Positions 34,694 through 44,661 of a stretch of DNA of 64,000 bases are shown one piece after another (position 1 is the first letter of the stretch; each line of letters starts with the position of its first letter). Under the pieces are notes generated by a model, which saw only the letters and a program-made list of their open reading frames with translations, was not told the DNA's origin and made no database searches. The position numbers and the translations under genes were made by a program. This DNA is from Eubacteriales Family XIII. Incertae Sedis bacterium (GTDB taxonomy: Bacteria > Bacillota > Clostridia > Peptostreptococcales > Anaerovoracaceae), in NCBI GenBank assembly GCA_031264295.1, contig JAISED010000086.1, positions 62,001-126,000 of the forward strand. The letters run 5' to 3'.

Positions 34694-37495
34694 ATGGAAA
34701 GAAGATCGGGATTCTTGAAAATGATTTGCGTCTCAGTTGTCATAGTTGGCTGTATATTCGGCATGACTATCGTGGCTGCGGCGGCGCAGGAAGGCAGTTT
34801 GTATCCCAAGGCGCCTTCTGAGGATCCAAGCACGGATTACGGTTGGTTTGAGCAGTTTCGGGCGCTTCAGTTCACTCCTGACACTGAACCGCTGATCGAG
34901 CAGGCGCTCGGTGGACAACTGGAGTTCGACGCGCAGGCGGATTGGCTGTATTCGTCGTATTATTCAGCAGCGGTGGGCTTTGCCGTCAATATGCCCGCGG
35001 TTACGGTGGTGGAGTACGGACTTACCACTGACTACGGCATGACTACCGATACGCAGGATTTCTATTACTATAACCATTTGCATTATTTGACCGATCTGGA
35101 ACCTGGGAGGGACTACCATTATCGTTTGTTCGCTCAGACTAAGGACGGTAAATGGCTCGCTTCTGAGGACCGCGAGTTTTCCACGGCGGCATTGGACGAC
35201 GGCATAATTCGTATACCGCAGGATATGCCGGATGGAACGCCGTACATACTTGATTCGCCGGGGAAGACCTATTTGCTCACTCAAGATATGACGCTGGACG
35301 CGTCATTTGCGAAGATTACGGCGCCGCATGTGACTATCGACTTGGGCGGGCACACTGTTGTATACGACAATGGCGAACCGATATCTGAGCTTCAACCTGA
35401 TATACCACCGTACTATCAGGACGACGCTACATTCGGCATCAGAGCGACAGCATGGAATCTGCCGGGAATCCGCATATACAACGGCGCTATAGTGCAGGGC
35501 GCTCACGGAGGCGGAGGCGGATACAATCCCATTAATTTGTACATGCTTAATTTCACCCAAGAGGGCAGCGAAATAGCGGGCGTAAGCATCGACTACTATG
35601 GCTATGATGTGAGCGGCTTCGAGTCGGTCTATGTTTGGAAGTTGCACCACAATGTGGCGGTTGATCGAGGCATTGGAATAAAGGATCGCCATAGCGGCAT
35701 TAAGGCGATGAGCGGGGAGGTCGAGGAGGTTTCATATAATTCCTTCAGGCGATTCCGGCACCAAGGCGCAGTAGGCGGTAGGAATGTGATCGGCAATGAA
35801 TTCTACGGGGACAGTTACGACACAAATTCCTATATGATCTTGCAGAAACCCGACAGCGAGGTTGCCGGAAATAGGCTGTTTGGCGTTGGCTATATGCCCG
35901 TCGGTATAGGCGCTAATACAAATTCATGGATTCACGATAATCTTATCTACATACACGGGACGGCAAATCGCTTGCGTTCACCGGAATACGACAGAATTTC
36001 AGGTATATCAGGTATACGCTACATCCCTTACAACCAGGCCACCAACGACTACGACGCCGTATACGGCGATCCCATTGAGAATCTACGTTACGAAGATAAT
36101 CTCATCGTGATGAAACCGTGGGAGGGTTGCAATTCGGCGCGGGGCTTATGGTTCAGTACAGGCCCTCGCAGTGTTAATACGGTTTTCAAAAATAACATTA
36201 TTAAAGTGGAAGCGCTGAGCGATAATCTCAATCAATATGAGCACAGATTCGGCATGTCCATCACATGTGTGGATACGAATGGAACGCATCCGCCGGAGGA
36301 CATGGCGTTTCCGGTCACATTGCTTGAGGATAACACCCTCATTTCCAATGTGCAGTTCATATCATTCGGCTCCGAATATGGCAGCGGAAGACATAATGTG
36401 ATTTTCAAGAACACGCGTTTGGTAAAGATCAATCATCATAACGCGAATTATGAGCCATTTACATTGTCATACTGGAATTACGGCTCAAGTGAGAATCATA
36501 TGATGGACACGACGGTTGACGGCGTAGATCTCAGCGCGGCGCCGGTATTTTACGGGCAGACATTTTCCGAGATGGACTTAGGAAATACGTATGATCTGAG
36601 ATTTGTGGACTCAAACGGCAATCCTATAGCTAACACGCAGGTTTCTGTTAAGGTCACGGGCGACTGGAGTTACGGTCAGCATTACTTTTATAGCATGCCG
36701 CCGGAAGCGCCGCAGCAGCCTACGGATACGGAATATACGGTAATATTGTCTACTGATGCTCAAGGCAGGGTGCAGGCGGCGTTTAAGGAGACTTACCATT
36801 TTGTGAAGGTGTGCGGTATCCAGGAACGTGTAGACTACAATGCGGCGCTATTTAGCGCGCAGGGCTATGAAGAGGCGGGATTCGCTCTTGCAGAGTTGAA
36901 AGAGGATGGTACTGTGGTTTTGCGGTCTACTGAAGAGGCGGAAGCATCGCTTGGCCTTCCGCTATGGACATGGTTCCACGAGGCAAGTACAACATCAGCG
37001 GTTCTGGAATTCAGTGATTATCATGACGGTATGGAATTTTTCAGGGCGGACAGCGTCAACGGAAACTATGTATATATAGGCAGCGCCGCGATTTCGGAGC
37101 GCCAATACATAGACAGCGGGCTTGTCCCGGGAAAGACGTATTATTATAAGGGGCGTCTGTATCAAAATGACGGAAGCCGCGGCGTTATGACAGATCCTGT
37201 GGCAGTAACCGTTCCCTTGCCCAAGGTCACCTGGTCGTGGATTCGATATGATCATTCTTCGGCGGATGTTAAGGTTTACGTGAACTGGAATTCGTGGTAT
37301 GATGTGGATTATGCTAATCTTTACCGCTCTGACGCAGCGGACGGCGACTATACGCTGGTAGCCGCAGTGGAAATGAATACGGACTTTTCAGCAGATGTGC
37401 CGGACGTACCGGAAGGCGGTGTGTGGTATTACAAGCTTCAAGCGGTTAAAAACGGGGTCGGCGGTGAATTTACCGAAGCAGCGGCGAGTTTATAA
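34694..37495 (+). CDS. Secreted right-handed beta-helix surface protein
   Basis: ATG at 34694 is eight bases from AGGAGG. The 933-residue protein has a signal peptide (1-31) and a fibronectin-III-like domain (about 85-170; YHYRLFAQTKDGKW). A parallel beta-helix (about 195-600) shows the repeated N-x-I/F-x-G/N pattern (NVIGNEFYGDS, NSWIHDNLIYIHG, NTVFKNNIIKV). A beta domain and two FN3-like domains make up the C-terminus (about 750-933; GKTYYYKGRLYQNDG). Such beta-helices are polysaccharide lyases, epimerases or adhesins. No catalytic signature could be fixed, and there is no SLH or sorting signal. Confidence 0.78.
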   Translation: MERRSGFLKMICVSVVIVGCIFGMTIVAAAAQEGSLYPKAPSEDPSTDYGWFEQFRALQFTPDTEPLIEQALGGQLEFDAQADWLYSSYYSAAVGFAVNMPAVTVVEYGLTTDYGMTTDTQDFYYYNHLHYLTDLEPGRDYHYRLFAQTKDGKWLASEDREFSTAALDDGIIRIPQDMPDGTPYILDSPGKTYLLTQDMTLDASFAKITAPHVTIDLGGHTVVYDNGEPISELQPDIPPYYQDDATFGIRATAWNLPGIRIYNGAIVQGAHGGGGGYNPINLYMLNFTQEGSEIAGVSIDYYGYDVSGFESVYVWKLHHNVAVDRGIGIKDRHSGIKAMSGEVEEVSYNSFRRFRHQGAVGGRNVIGNEFYGDSYDTNSYMILQKPDSEVAGNRLFGVGYMPVGIGANTNSWIHDNLIYIHGTANRLRSPEYDRISGISGIRYIPYNQATNDYDAVYGDPIENLRYEDNLIVMKPWEGCNSARGLWFSTGPRSVNTVFKNNIIKVEALSDNLNQYEHRFGMSITCVDTNGTHPPEDMAFPVTLLEDNTLISNVQFISFGSEYGSGRHNVIFKNTRLVKINHHNANYEPFTLSYWNYGSSENHMMDTTVDGVDLSAAPVFYGQTFSEMDLGNTYDLRFVDSNGNPIANTQVSVKVTGDWSYGQHYFYSMPPEAPQQPTDTEYTVILSTDAQGRVQAAFKETYHFVKVCGIQERVDYNAALFSAQGYEEAGFALAELKEDGTVVLRSTEEAEASLGLPLWTWFHEASTTSAVLEFSDYHDGMEFFRADSVNGNYVYIGSAAISERQYIDSGLVPGKTYYYKGRLYQNDGSRGVMTDPVAVTVPLPKVTWSWIRYDHSSADVKVYVNWNSWYDVDYANLYRSDAADGDYTLVAAVEMNTDFSADVPDVPEGGVWYYKLQAVKNGVGGEFTEAAASL

Positions 37496-37512
37496 TAAAC
37501 GAGGAGGGTTCT

Positions 37513-38712
37513 ATGAAAAAAATTACCGGATTTTCTTTCCACATGTATACTGAGATATTGTTTGGGAAGGGCGTGGAGTTGAGAGTCGGCGAGTTTGTGC
37601 GCAAATACGGCGGTTCAAAGGTCATGTTGGTATATGGCGGAGGAAGTATCAAGAGGAACGGGCTTTATGAGAGGGTCACTGAGGCACTGAAAGCTGAAGG
37701 TATTGATATCGTAGAGTTCGGAGGGGTAAGCCCCAATCCACGCCGCAGTTTTGTTGACCAAGGGCTTAAGCTTGCGCAGGCAGAGAAGGTTGATTTTCTG
37801 TTGGGCGTGGGCGGAGGCAGTTCTATAGATACAGCGAAAGCGATCGCGCTGGGACTCGCAAATAATGGAGAATACTGGAAATTCTATAACGGAGTAGAGG
37901 CGCTGAAAATGGCGCCCCTCGGCGTTATTCACACCATCGCCGCAGCGGGCAGCGAGACCAGCTGTTCCAGTGTTCTGGTGGACGACGGCGCGACCGGCCT
38001 TAAAAAGGGTTTTATGTGGACGGCTTGCAGACCCTTATTCGCCATAATGAATCCGGAGCTGACATATTCCCTGCCGCCTTATCAGACCGCATGCGGCGCC
38101 GCTGATATATTCGCCCACACATTTATGCGCTACTTCACTGAAAGTGACAGTTATCTCGGCGACGAGTACTGCGAGGGAACACTTCGCACGGTTGTAAAAT
38201 ACGCGCCTATTGCCGTCAATAATGCAAATGACTATGAGGCGCGCGCTGAGTTGATGCTCGCCGGATCGTTCAGTCATAACGACCTTACAAGTATCGGCAG
38301 GAGTCCTGCGGGACGCGGCGGCGAGCATCCGCTTGAGGCGCAGCTTAGCGGCCATTATGACACGGCGCACGGGGCGGGACTGTCCGTCGTCATGCCCGCT
38401 ATGCTCAGTTATGCGATAAAGCATGGGACGCCTAAGCAGGCGGCGCGGGTCGCTCAATTCGGCGTCAAGGTATTCGGGGTAACGCCCGACATGAACGACG
38501 TCATAGGCGTTGCTGAAAGCGGCGTCAGAGGCTTCCGCGCATGGCTCAGGAGCATAGGTATGCCGCTGACGCTTCGGGAACTCGGCGTACCCGAGGGGGA
38601 TCTGGAAGATGTAGTGCGCAGATGCATGGAAGATAACGGCGGCCTGATCGAAGGCTTCCTCAACATGGACGAGACCGTTGTACGGGAAATTTACAGTTCC
38701 ATCTTGAAATAG
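37513..38712 (+). CDS. Iron-containing alcohol dehydrogenase (butanol-dehydrogenase like)
   Basis: The 399-residue protein has the group III ADH folds: the nucleotide loop GVGGGSSIDTAKAIA, and the metal site with Asp198 and His202 (CGAADIFAHTFMRYF), His272 (GGEHPLEAQLSG) and a further His in DTAHGAGL. The PLEAQLSGHYDTAHG pattern is that of YugJ/BdhA-type NADPH-dependent butanol dehydrogenases. It starts 17 bp after the beta-helix gene behind GAGGAGG. A role in reducing butyraldehyde or acetaldehyde during fermentation is plausible. Confidence 0.92.
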   Translation: MKKITGFSFHMYTEILFGKGVELRVGEFVRKYGGSKVMLVYGGGSIKRNGLYERVTEALKAEGIDIVEFGGVSPNPRRSFVDQGLKLAQAEKVDFLLGVGGGSSIDTAKAIALGLANNGEYWKFYNGVEALKMAPLGVIHTIAAAGSETSCSSVLVDDGATGLKKGFMWTACRPLFAIMNPELTYSLPPYQTACGAADIFAHTFMRYFTESDSYLGDEYCEGTLRTVVKYAPIAVNNANDYEARAELMLAGSFSHNDLTSIGRSPAGRGGEHPLEAQLSGHYDTAHGAGLSVVMPAMLSYAIKHGTPKQAARVAQFGVKVFGVTPDMNDVIGVAESGVRGFRAWLRSIGMPLTLRELGVPEGDLEDVVRRCMEDNGGLIEGFLNMDETVVREIYSSILK

Positions 38713-38774
38713 GAGCAACACACAAAGAATACTGAGTTCGGTATAAATAATTCGCTATGAGGAGGGATACAAAA

Positions 38775-40733
38775 ATGAACAGGTATAAACCGATTAGAAA
38801 ATTGACCGCCCGAGTACTTACACTGGCCGCGGCGCTGATTTTATCGGCGGCATTTACACTTCCGGCTTCGGCGGACACGCTCCCTATCGTATCAGGCTAC
38901 GCTTTTCAGCCAGATGGTACGCCCTATCATTATTATGGTTTCGGGGACGAGTTGTTCTACAACGTCTCTTATGACGGCGTTGGTAAATCGTACGGCGTCA
39001 CCTTGGAGGGCATGCCCGAAGGAACGCCGACGGATGAATGGATGCGCGACATTATGCCTATAAATGGAATGTATCAGCTGATTAACGCCCGCTATAAGCA
39101 GGATGTAACGGACGATTCCCAGTATCCGAAAGCGAATAGGGATATGCTTTTAGCGGTGATTGCCGAGGGGCAGAACGGCTCCGCGCAGTTCGACCGCGAA
39201 AACGGAAGCATTACATTGTACATGAAGCCCGGCGCCGACGCGGCGGCGACGGAAATAGGCGTTGCCGTTACCTCACTCGGGTATCAATATTTTCAGGGTC
39301 AGGTATGGTGGTCGCTCACCAATGACATGACGGAGAAAGCGAAGTTGGAGGAACTGTATAGAAAAGGTGTTGAAGGCACTGCGGCCTCTGACGATAGCGG
39401 CTGGGAAGCGTTTGGCGAGCTTTTCAACGCTTCTATGGATAATAGCGTTGATTTGAGCAAGGAGACGTGGCTGACCGTCTGCGGCGGTATGGTAAGCGGC
39501 TATTATTTGCCGGTGTTTGCGCAGTACAAACTCGTATGGTCGGTCGGAGAAAATCCGCTGAAGCTTCAGCCCGTACTCACGCCGCGAACCGCTGAGTTTG
39601 ACAAGCGCCTGCTCTATCGTTCAAACGTTATATTCAATATTACCGATTACACGAAGCAACCCGTGAACTTCTTGATCAATGGGAATGCAGTGCCTGAAAA
39701 CGCCGTAACATACAGTAACTTCATGTGCGTCGTCAATGCTGAATACCTCTCATCCCTGGCGAACGGCGACGCCGTTTCGCTCACTGTAAAGTTCAGCGAC
39801 AATTCCGAAGACACTGTAAGTATAAATGTTAAGGACACCACGGCGGAGGCGTATAAAGCGATCTTCAGCGATGTGGGGACGGACACTGCCGCGTGGGAGT
39901 ATATACATCCCCTGATTCAAAAGGGGATTATAGATGGAAGCGGCGGCGAGTACCGACCCGGTGAAGCCGTGAGCCGCGCCGAGTTTTATGATATGCTGAA
40001 AAAGGCGGGAGCGCAGATGGAAACGGATTTACCGCTTTCAGAGGCGATTCCGGCAAGCGAGGCGGAGAAGCTGCTTTTCGATACGCTCACGTCAAAACAG
40101 TTTGAAACCAGGTATAAGGCGCTCAATAAGCAGCATATCTGGATGCCGAATGTATATAATGATCTGACTGTTGATAATTTCATTTTTTTAGATGCGGCGG
40201 GGGCTTCCGCAGATGCGGCTGTAACGCTTACGCGGGCGCAGGCCGCCGAGGCAGTATACCGGTTTGTTCGTCTTTTAGAGTATGCGGATGAATTGATCGT
40301 CAAGCAGAACCCCGCAGTCACGCCGACGTCGTCGACCATATTGATCGACAGCAAGGAGATCGCATTTGAGGCGTACAATATCGAGTGGTCAAACTATTTC
40401 AAGCTGCGCGATCTGGCATATGTGCTGAACGGGACGTCAAAGCAGCTGTCGGTAGATTATAGCAGCGAAACCAAAGGTGTCACGCTGACGCCCGGAGAGC
40501 CGTATACCGCAGTGGGCGGCGAAATGGAGGGCAAAGGAGGCGTGCAAACTGCCAGCATGTCCAGGGTAGAACTGTATCTCGGCGGAAGGTATTATACAGT
40601 AATGGCATACAATATCGGCGGCAACAACTATTTTAAACTGCGCGACGTAGCTACCTTGCTGAACTTCGGTGTTGACTGGGACGGAACGAAGAATACTGTC
40701 TCGATCGATACGAGCAAGGCGTACACGCCATAA
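38775..40733 (+). CDS. Secreted protein with SLH-like segment and C-terminal CuAO-like domain
   Basis: The ATG at 38775 follows GAGGAGGGATACAAAA; an ATG at 38757 would lie upstream of that ribosome site. The 652-residue protein has a signal peptide (1-35) and an unassigned region rich in aromatic residues (40-360). One SLH-like segment is at about 365-415 (AWEYIHPLIQKGIIDGSGGEYRPGEAVSRAEFYDML). A copper-amine-oxidase-like stalk domain (about 525-652) carries the repeated NYFKLRDLAYVLN and NYFKLRDVATLLN strands. A single SLH copy would bind the wall only weakly. Function unknown. Confidence 0.78.
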   Translation: MNRYKPIRKLTARVLTLAAALILSAAFTLPASADTLPIVSGYAFQPDGTPYHYYGFGDELFYNVSYDGVGKSYGVTLEGMPEGTPTDEWMRDIMPINGMYQLINARYKQDVTDDSQYPKANRDMLLAVIAEGQNGSAQFDRENGSITLYMKPGADAAATEIGVAVTSLGYQYFQGQVWWSLTNDMTEKAKLEELYRKGVEGTAASDDSGWEAFGELFNASMDNSVDLSKETWLTVCGGMVSGYYLPVFAQYKLVWSVGENPLKLQPVLTPRTAEFDKRLLYRSNVIFNITDYTKQPVNFLINGNAVPENAVTYSNFMCVVNAEYLSSLANGDAVSLTVKFSDNSEDTVSINVKDTTAEAYKAIFSDVGTDTAAWEYIHPLIQKGIIDGSGGEYRPGEAVSRAEFYDMLKKAGAQMETDLPLSEAIPASEAEKLLFDTLTSKQFETRYKALNKQHIWMPNVYNDLTVDNFIFLDAAGASADAAVTLTRAQAAEAVYRFVRLLEYADELIVKQNPAVTPTSSTILIDSKEIAFEAYNIEWSNYFKLRDLAYVLNGTSKQLSVDYSSETKGVTLTPGEPYTAVGGEMEGKGGVQTASMSRVELYLGGRYYTVMAYNIGGNNYFKLRDVATLLNFGVDWDGTKNTVSIDTSKAYTP

Positions 40734-40763
40734 GAACATAATAATCTATGATAAATTTACATA

Positions 40764-40792
40764 TTGTGTCGTCCCCAATAATAGCGTATAAT
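40764..40792 (+). promoter_or_regulatory. Predicted sigma-A promoter of citrate synthase
   Basis: TTGTGT (40764-40769), 17-bp spacer, TATAAT (40787-40792), 28 bp before the ATG. Confidence 0.6.
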
Positions 40793-40820
40793 CAACATAT
40801 GGATTGAAAGGGGGTGCTTT

Positions 40821-42206
40821 ATGTTACCGACAGGATTTGATACTCTTGATGATAGATACTCGGAGATTACACAGGAAATAGAGGCGCTATCGAAGATTTG
40901 CGTTGAAAACAGCGCGATCCAACCGGAGCTTTACCGTGAATATAAGGTCAACAGGGGCTTGCGCGATTTGAACGGCAACGGTGTGTTGACCGGTCTTACG
41001 GAGATTTCAGAGATACAAGCTTTCGACACGTCGTCCGGCGAGAAGACGCCTATGGACGGCAGGTTGTTCTTTCGCGGGGTGAATGTTGAGGATCTGGTGC
41101 AGGGCTTCATCACGGAGGATCGTTTCGGCTTCGAAGAGACCACATATCTACTCATTTTCGGCAAACTGCCCGATAAGAAGCAACTTGCGGATTTTACGCG
41201 ATTGCTCGAAAAATACAGAACCTTACCGACGAGTTTCGTGCGCGATATCATTATGAAGGCGCCGAACGCGGATATGATGAATACGCTGGCGCGAAGCGTC
41301 CTTACGCTGCATTCATATGATACAAAGGCGAACGACGTCAGTATACCGAATGTACTGAGACAGTCGCTGCTGCTCGTCGCGGTATTTCCGCTGTTGTCCG
41401 TCTACGGTTATCAGGCGTTTAGGCATTACTTCGCAGGCGATGATCTGTTCATACATACGCCGAAGGCGGGGCTTTCCACGGCGGAGAACATATTGATCAT
41501 GCTGCGCAAGGACAGTAAGTACAGCAAGCTTGAAGCGCGGATACTTGACGTCGCTCTGGTGCTGCACGCAGAGCACGGGGGCGGCAATAACTCGACATTT
41601 ACAACGCACGTCGTATCGTCGTCAGGTACGGACACGTATTCGTCGGTCGCGGCGTCGATCTGCTCGCTTAAGGGGCCGAAACACGGCGGCGCGAATATAA
41701 AGGTCGTTCAGATGTTTGACGCGATTATGAAGACGGTGAAGGACTGGAATGACGATGAAGAGGTGGAGGCGTACCTTCACGCCTTGCTTTCCGGAGAGGC
41801 TTTCGACAAGGCGGGACTGATCTACGGCATGGGACACGCGGTCTATTCATTGTCGGATCCGCGGGCGAATATATTCAAGAAATTCGTTGAAAGTCTGTCG
41901 CGTGAGAAGGGACGTCATGACGAATACCTTCTATACAATAAGGTCGCGGAGCTTGCGTCAAAGGTGATAAGCGACGAGCGCAAGATATACAAAGGCGTCA
42001 GTGCCAATATTGATTTTTACAGCGGTTTTGTGTATAGTATGCTCGATCTGCCGCTGGAACTCTACGCGCCGATCTTCGCTATCGCGCGCATTTCGGGATG
42101 GGGCGCCCACCGGATCGAGGAACTTATCAACGCGGGCAAGATCATACGCCCCGCCTATATGAACGTGTGCAAACGCAGGGCGTATACGCCTTTAGAAGAG
42201 CGGTGA
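40821..42206 (+). CDS. Citrate/2-methylcitrate synthase
   Basis: The 461-residue enzyme has the citrate-synthase motifs LHAEHGGGNNSTFTTHVVSS, GPKHGGAN and MGHAVYSLSDPRA, with catalytic His residues in the HGG and GHAVY segments and an Asp in NIDFYSGFVY. The long N-terminal part and the HGGGNNSTF variant belong to the clostridial type II-like group. It condenses oxaloacetate with acetyl-CoA (or propionyl-CoA). AAAGGGGGTG precedes the ATG. It is alone; no aconitase or isocitrate dehydrogenase gene is nearby. Its stop codon is inside the first unit of a tandem duplication (42202 onward). Confidence 0.92.
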   Translation: MLPTGFDTLDDRYSEITQEIEALSKICVENSAIQPELYREYKVNRGLRDLNGNGVLTGLTEISEIQAFDTSSGEKTPMDGRLFFRGVNVEDLVQGFITEDRFGFEETTYLLIFGKLPDKKQLADFTRLLEKYRTLPTSFVRDIIMKAPNADMMNTLARSVLTLHSYDTKANDVSIPNVLRQSLLLVAVFPLLSVYGYQAFRHYFAGDDLFIHTPKAGLSTAENILIMLRKDSKYSKLEARILDVALVLHAEHGGGNNSTFTTHVVSSSGTDTYSSVAASICSLKGPKHGGANIKVVQMFDAIMKTVKDWNDDEEVEAYLHALLSGEAFDKAGLIYGMGHAVYSLSDPRANIFKKFVESLSREKGRHDEYLLYNKVAELASKVISDERKIYKGVSANIDFYSGFVYSMLDLPLELYAPIFAIARISGWGAHRIEELINAGKIIRPAYMNVCKRRAYTPLEER

Positions 42207-42311
42207 GGTGAAACCTGCCGCAACCGCAGAAGAAGGGTGGTGAGGTGAAACCTGCCGCGACCGCAAATAGAAGGGCAGCGGGCGCTTTGGTGAGGTGAAC
42301 CGCCGCAACCG
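42202..42311. repeat. Threefold diverged direct repeat over the citrate synthase stop codon
   Basis: Units begin at 42202, 42239 and 42289 with GGTGAGGTGAA(A)CCTGCCGC (third copy lacks CCTG), continuing RACCGCA. The first copy contains the TGA stop of citrate synthase. Confidence 0.85.
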
Positions 42312-43148
42312 TCAATTATTAAATACGAACTTTTCAATGGCGAAGGCGACACCGTCTTCGTCATTTGATTTTGTCACGAAATCCGCCGCGGCTTTGGCGT
42401 TCGGCGTGGCGTTTGCCATTGCCACGCCAATACCCGCGAACTCCAGCATACTGGCGTCGTTGTCATTGTCGCCGCAGCTCAGGGTGTGAGACGGATCGAT
42501 GCCGAGCATGCCGCAGAGCGCGGACATGGCGCCGGCCTTGCTCATGCCGCAGGCGCCTATCTCAAGGTTGAATCCGAGGGAAGTCGTCACTTCGATAGAA
42601 CTACATTCTTCCAAAATATTCCATATAGACATTCTCCGCTCATCGTCTGCGAATATCAAGTTGACGACTTCGATCTTATCCTTCCTGTCCTCAATAAAGG
42701 CGGCCAGATTCTTTACGGGTTTCCGTGTCGCCTTATAATACTCAAGAAAGTCGTCGAAGACGCCAAAGGCGGCCATATCCCTGTAGTATATCTCATCGGT
42801 ATATGGGCTGCCGTCATAGAATGCCTCCTTCATGAAAGAGGTGTCGGCTAAAAGCGGCTCTATTTGATCGATTCCCTCGGAAGGGATGAGTTTTTCATAG
42901 AGCTTTTCCCCGCTTGAAAGGTCGAAAATAAGTGCGCCGTTACCGCATATCAAGTAACGGGCGCCTAAATCCAAAATCTCAGCAGAGACAGTTGATTTCG
43001 CACGGCCTGTAGCAGGTGCCACTATTATGCCCATTTCTATCGCCCGTTCAAGGGCTTTACGATTAGTCTCGGAAAGCTTTCCTTCCGAATTGAGAAGAGT
43101 TTTATCTAAATCTAATGCAATCAATTTAATATCTGACATTTTCCCCAT
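42312..43148 (-). CDS. HAD-superfamily Cof-type phosphatase
   Basis: The 278-residue protein begins MGKMSDIKLIALDLDKTLLNSEG; the start could also be 43139 (MSDIK) or 43166, as no ribosome site is decisive. It has HAD motif I DLDKTLL (Lys replaces the usual Gly), motif II VAPATGRAKS, motif III Lys (SKAGAMSAL) and motif IV GDNDNDASML. The C2B cap of Cof/YwpJ-type sugar-phosphate phosphatases lies in between. Substrate unknown. It faces citrate synthase tail-to-tail. Confidence 0.88.
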   Translation of the reverse strand: MGKMSDIKLIALDLDKTLLNSEGKLSETNRKALERAIEMGIIVAPATGRAKSTVSAEILDLGARYLICGNGALIFDLSSGEKLYEKLIPSEGIDQIEPLLADTSFMKEAFYDGSPYTDEIYYRDMAAFGVFDDFLEYYKATRKPVKNLAAFIEDRKDKIEVVNLIFADDERRMSIWNILEECSSIEVTTSLGFNLEIGACGMSKAGAMSALCGMLGIDPSHTLSCGDNDNDASMLEFAGIGVAMANATPNAKAAADFVTKSNDEDGVAFAIEKFVFNN

Positions 43149-43238
43149 ACTGCCGCCTTGCGGCATCCTTTCATGTTATCTATATTATGCGCTGCCGTTT
43201 GTCATAACGGCGCGTCGCACAGATATCGCCTATTGGCA

Positions 43239-43916
43239 TTACGCGTCGCCGCTTGCGCCGCCGCTGTTTGCGCTGCCGCTTGCGCCACCGCTGTTTGCGC
43301 CGTCGTCAGTGTCTGCGTCCGTGTTGTCAACCGCGCTCATATCGATCCGCAATTGCTCGAAATCCGGGGATTCCGCGTCGTCATTATCCTGTATGGCGCT
43401 CTCTATATCCTCGATTTCGGGCAGTTCACCCAGGCTTTCGAAGTTGAAATGCCGGAGAAACTCTGCGGTCGTGCCGTAGAGTATGGGCCTGCCTATGGCG
43501 GCGGATCTGCCGACCTCATCCACCAGACCCTTTTTCATCAGGCTTTCTAATGTTCTTTCGCATTTGACGCCGCGAATGGCGTCGATCTCACCCTTTGTCA
43601 CGGGCTGGCGGTAGGCGATTATCGCAAGTACTTCTAAGGCTGCTTGTGAGAGGCGCTTTTCCTTTATAGGGGTGCAGAGCCGCCGCAGATACTCGTAGTT
43701 GCCGGGGGCGGTCACGAACTGAAATGTCATATCAATTTCGCGGATCCTGACACCTCTGTCCGCCGCTTGGTATTCAGCTTGTAATTCCTTGAAATACCCA
43801 TACGCCGTTTGTTTATCGATGCTCATGACGTCCGCCGCCGCCTTGACTTCAAGCGGGTCTCCCCAGACGAACAGCATAGACTCGAACGCGGATTTAATCT
43901 CTTTTTTGTCAGGCAT
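43239..43916 (-). CDS. scpB: Segregation and condensation protein B
   Basis: The ATG at 43916 (MPDKKEIKSAFESMLFVWG) is six bases from GGAGG and overlaps the scpA stop by 8 bp. The 225-residue protein has the two winged-helix domains of ScpB; AALEVLAIIAYRQPVTKGEIDAIRGV is the hallmark. An unusual C-terminal tail of Gly/Ser/Ala repeats (GGASGSANSGGASG) extends beyond the family core. ScpB dimers bridge ScpA and SMC in the condensin complex. SMC itself is not in the window. Confidence 0.95.
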   Translation of the reverse strand: MPDKKEIKSAFESMLFVWGDPLEVKAAADVMSIDKQTAYGYFKELQAEYQAADRGVRIREIDMTFQFVTAPGNYEYLRRLCTPIKEKRLSQAALEVLAIIAYRQPVTKGEIDAIRGVKCERTLESLMKKGLVDEVGRSAAIGRPILYGTTAEFLRHFNFESLGELPEIEDIESAIQDNDDAESPDFEQLRIDMSAVDNTDADTDDGANSGGASGSANSGGASGDA

Positions 43917-44661
43917 TTTCCGCCTCCTTATTTTCACGCAATTCAACAGTTATATCTGAGAAGCTTCGCCGCTGCCGCGCTCTTATGAACTTGCTCCGGA
44001 TCATTTCAAGCACCGACATAAATGTGAGCACTTCCTCATAGCGGTCGTTTTCGTTTTCCAGGAGTTCACGAAAATTCAGCGATTTAATCTTCCGCGTTTT
44101 GAAGATAGTCTTTATGGAAATGATCTTGGATTCCATAGTCTTCTGCTGCTGTTCAACTCGTTCATAACGCCGTCTCACCTCGTCGATTCGGCGTTTTTTG
44201 CTTATGAACGCTCTGAAAGCGCTGATGAAATGTCCGATATCCATTCGGAGATATATATCCGGTTCATCCGTGTAGGGACTGAGATCCTCCGTGGGTTTTT
44301 CGAATATCATTCCCGCGTATTCTTCCTGTTCCATGAGGAGTTCAGCCGCCATTTTGTATTTCTTATACTCAAGGAGTTTCTGCACCAGTTCAGAGCGCGG
44401 ATCCTCGTCGCTCACGGCCTCGTCGGCCTTGACCCTCGGCAGCAGCATTTTTGATTTCAGCTCGATCAAAGCGGCGGCAAGTACCATAAACTCTCCGCTG
44501 AGCGCCAGATCCCGCGACTGCATATCTTCGATGTACGCCAGATACTGGCGGGTGATCTCGGAAACCTGGATATCATAGATGTTCATCGCGGCCTTTTCGA
44601 TCAGGGATACAAGCAGATCAAAGGGACCTTCATAAATTTCAAGTTTGACTTTATACGCCAT
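43909..44661 (-). CDS. scpA: Segregation and condensation protein A
   Basis: The 250-residue kleisin starts MAYKVKLEIYEGPFDLLVSLIEKAAMNIYD, the conserved SMC-binding N-terminus, and has ALIELKSKMLLP and the C-terminal winged helix (VLTFMSVLEMIRSKFI). GGGGAATC lies before the ATG. Translational coupling with scpB by overlap is standard. The complex compacts and segregates the chromosome. Confidence 0.95.
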   Translation of the reverse strand: MAYKVKLEIYEGPFDLLVSLIEKAAMNIYDIQVSEITRQYLAYIEDMQSRDLALSGEFMVLAAALIELKSKMLLPRVKADEAVSDEDPRSELVQKLLEYKKYKMAAELLMEQEEYAGMIFEKPTEDLSPYTDEPDIYLRMDIGHFISAFRAFISKKRRIDEVRRRYERVEQQQKTMESKIISIKTIFKTRKIKSLNFRELLENENDRYEEVLTFMSVLEMIRSKFIRARQRRSFSDITVELRENKEAENA

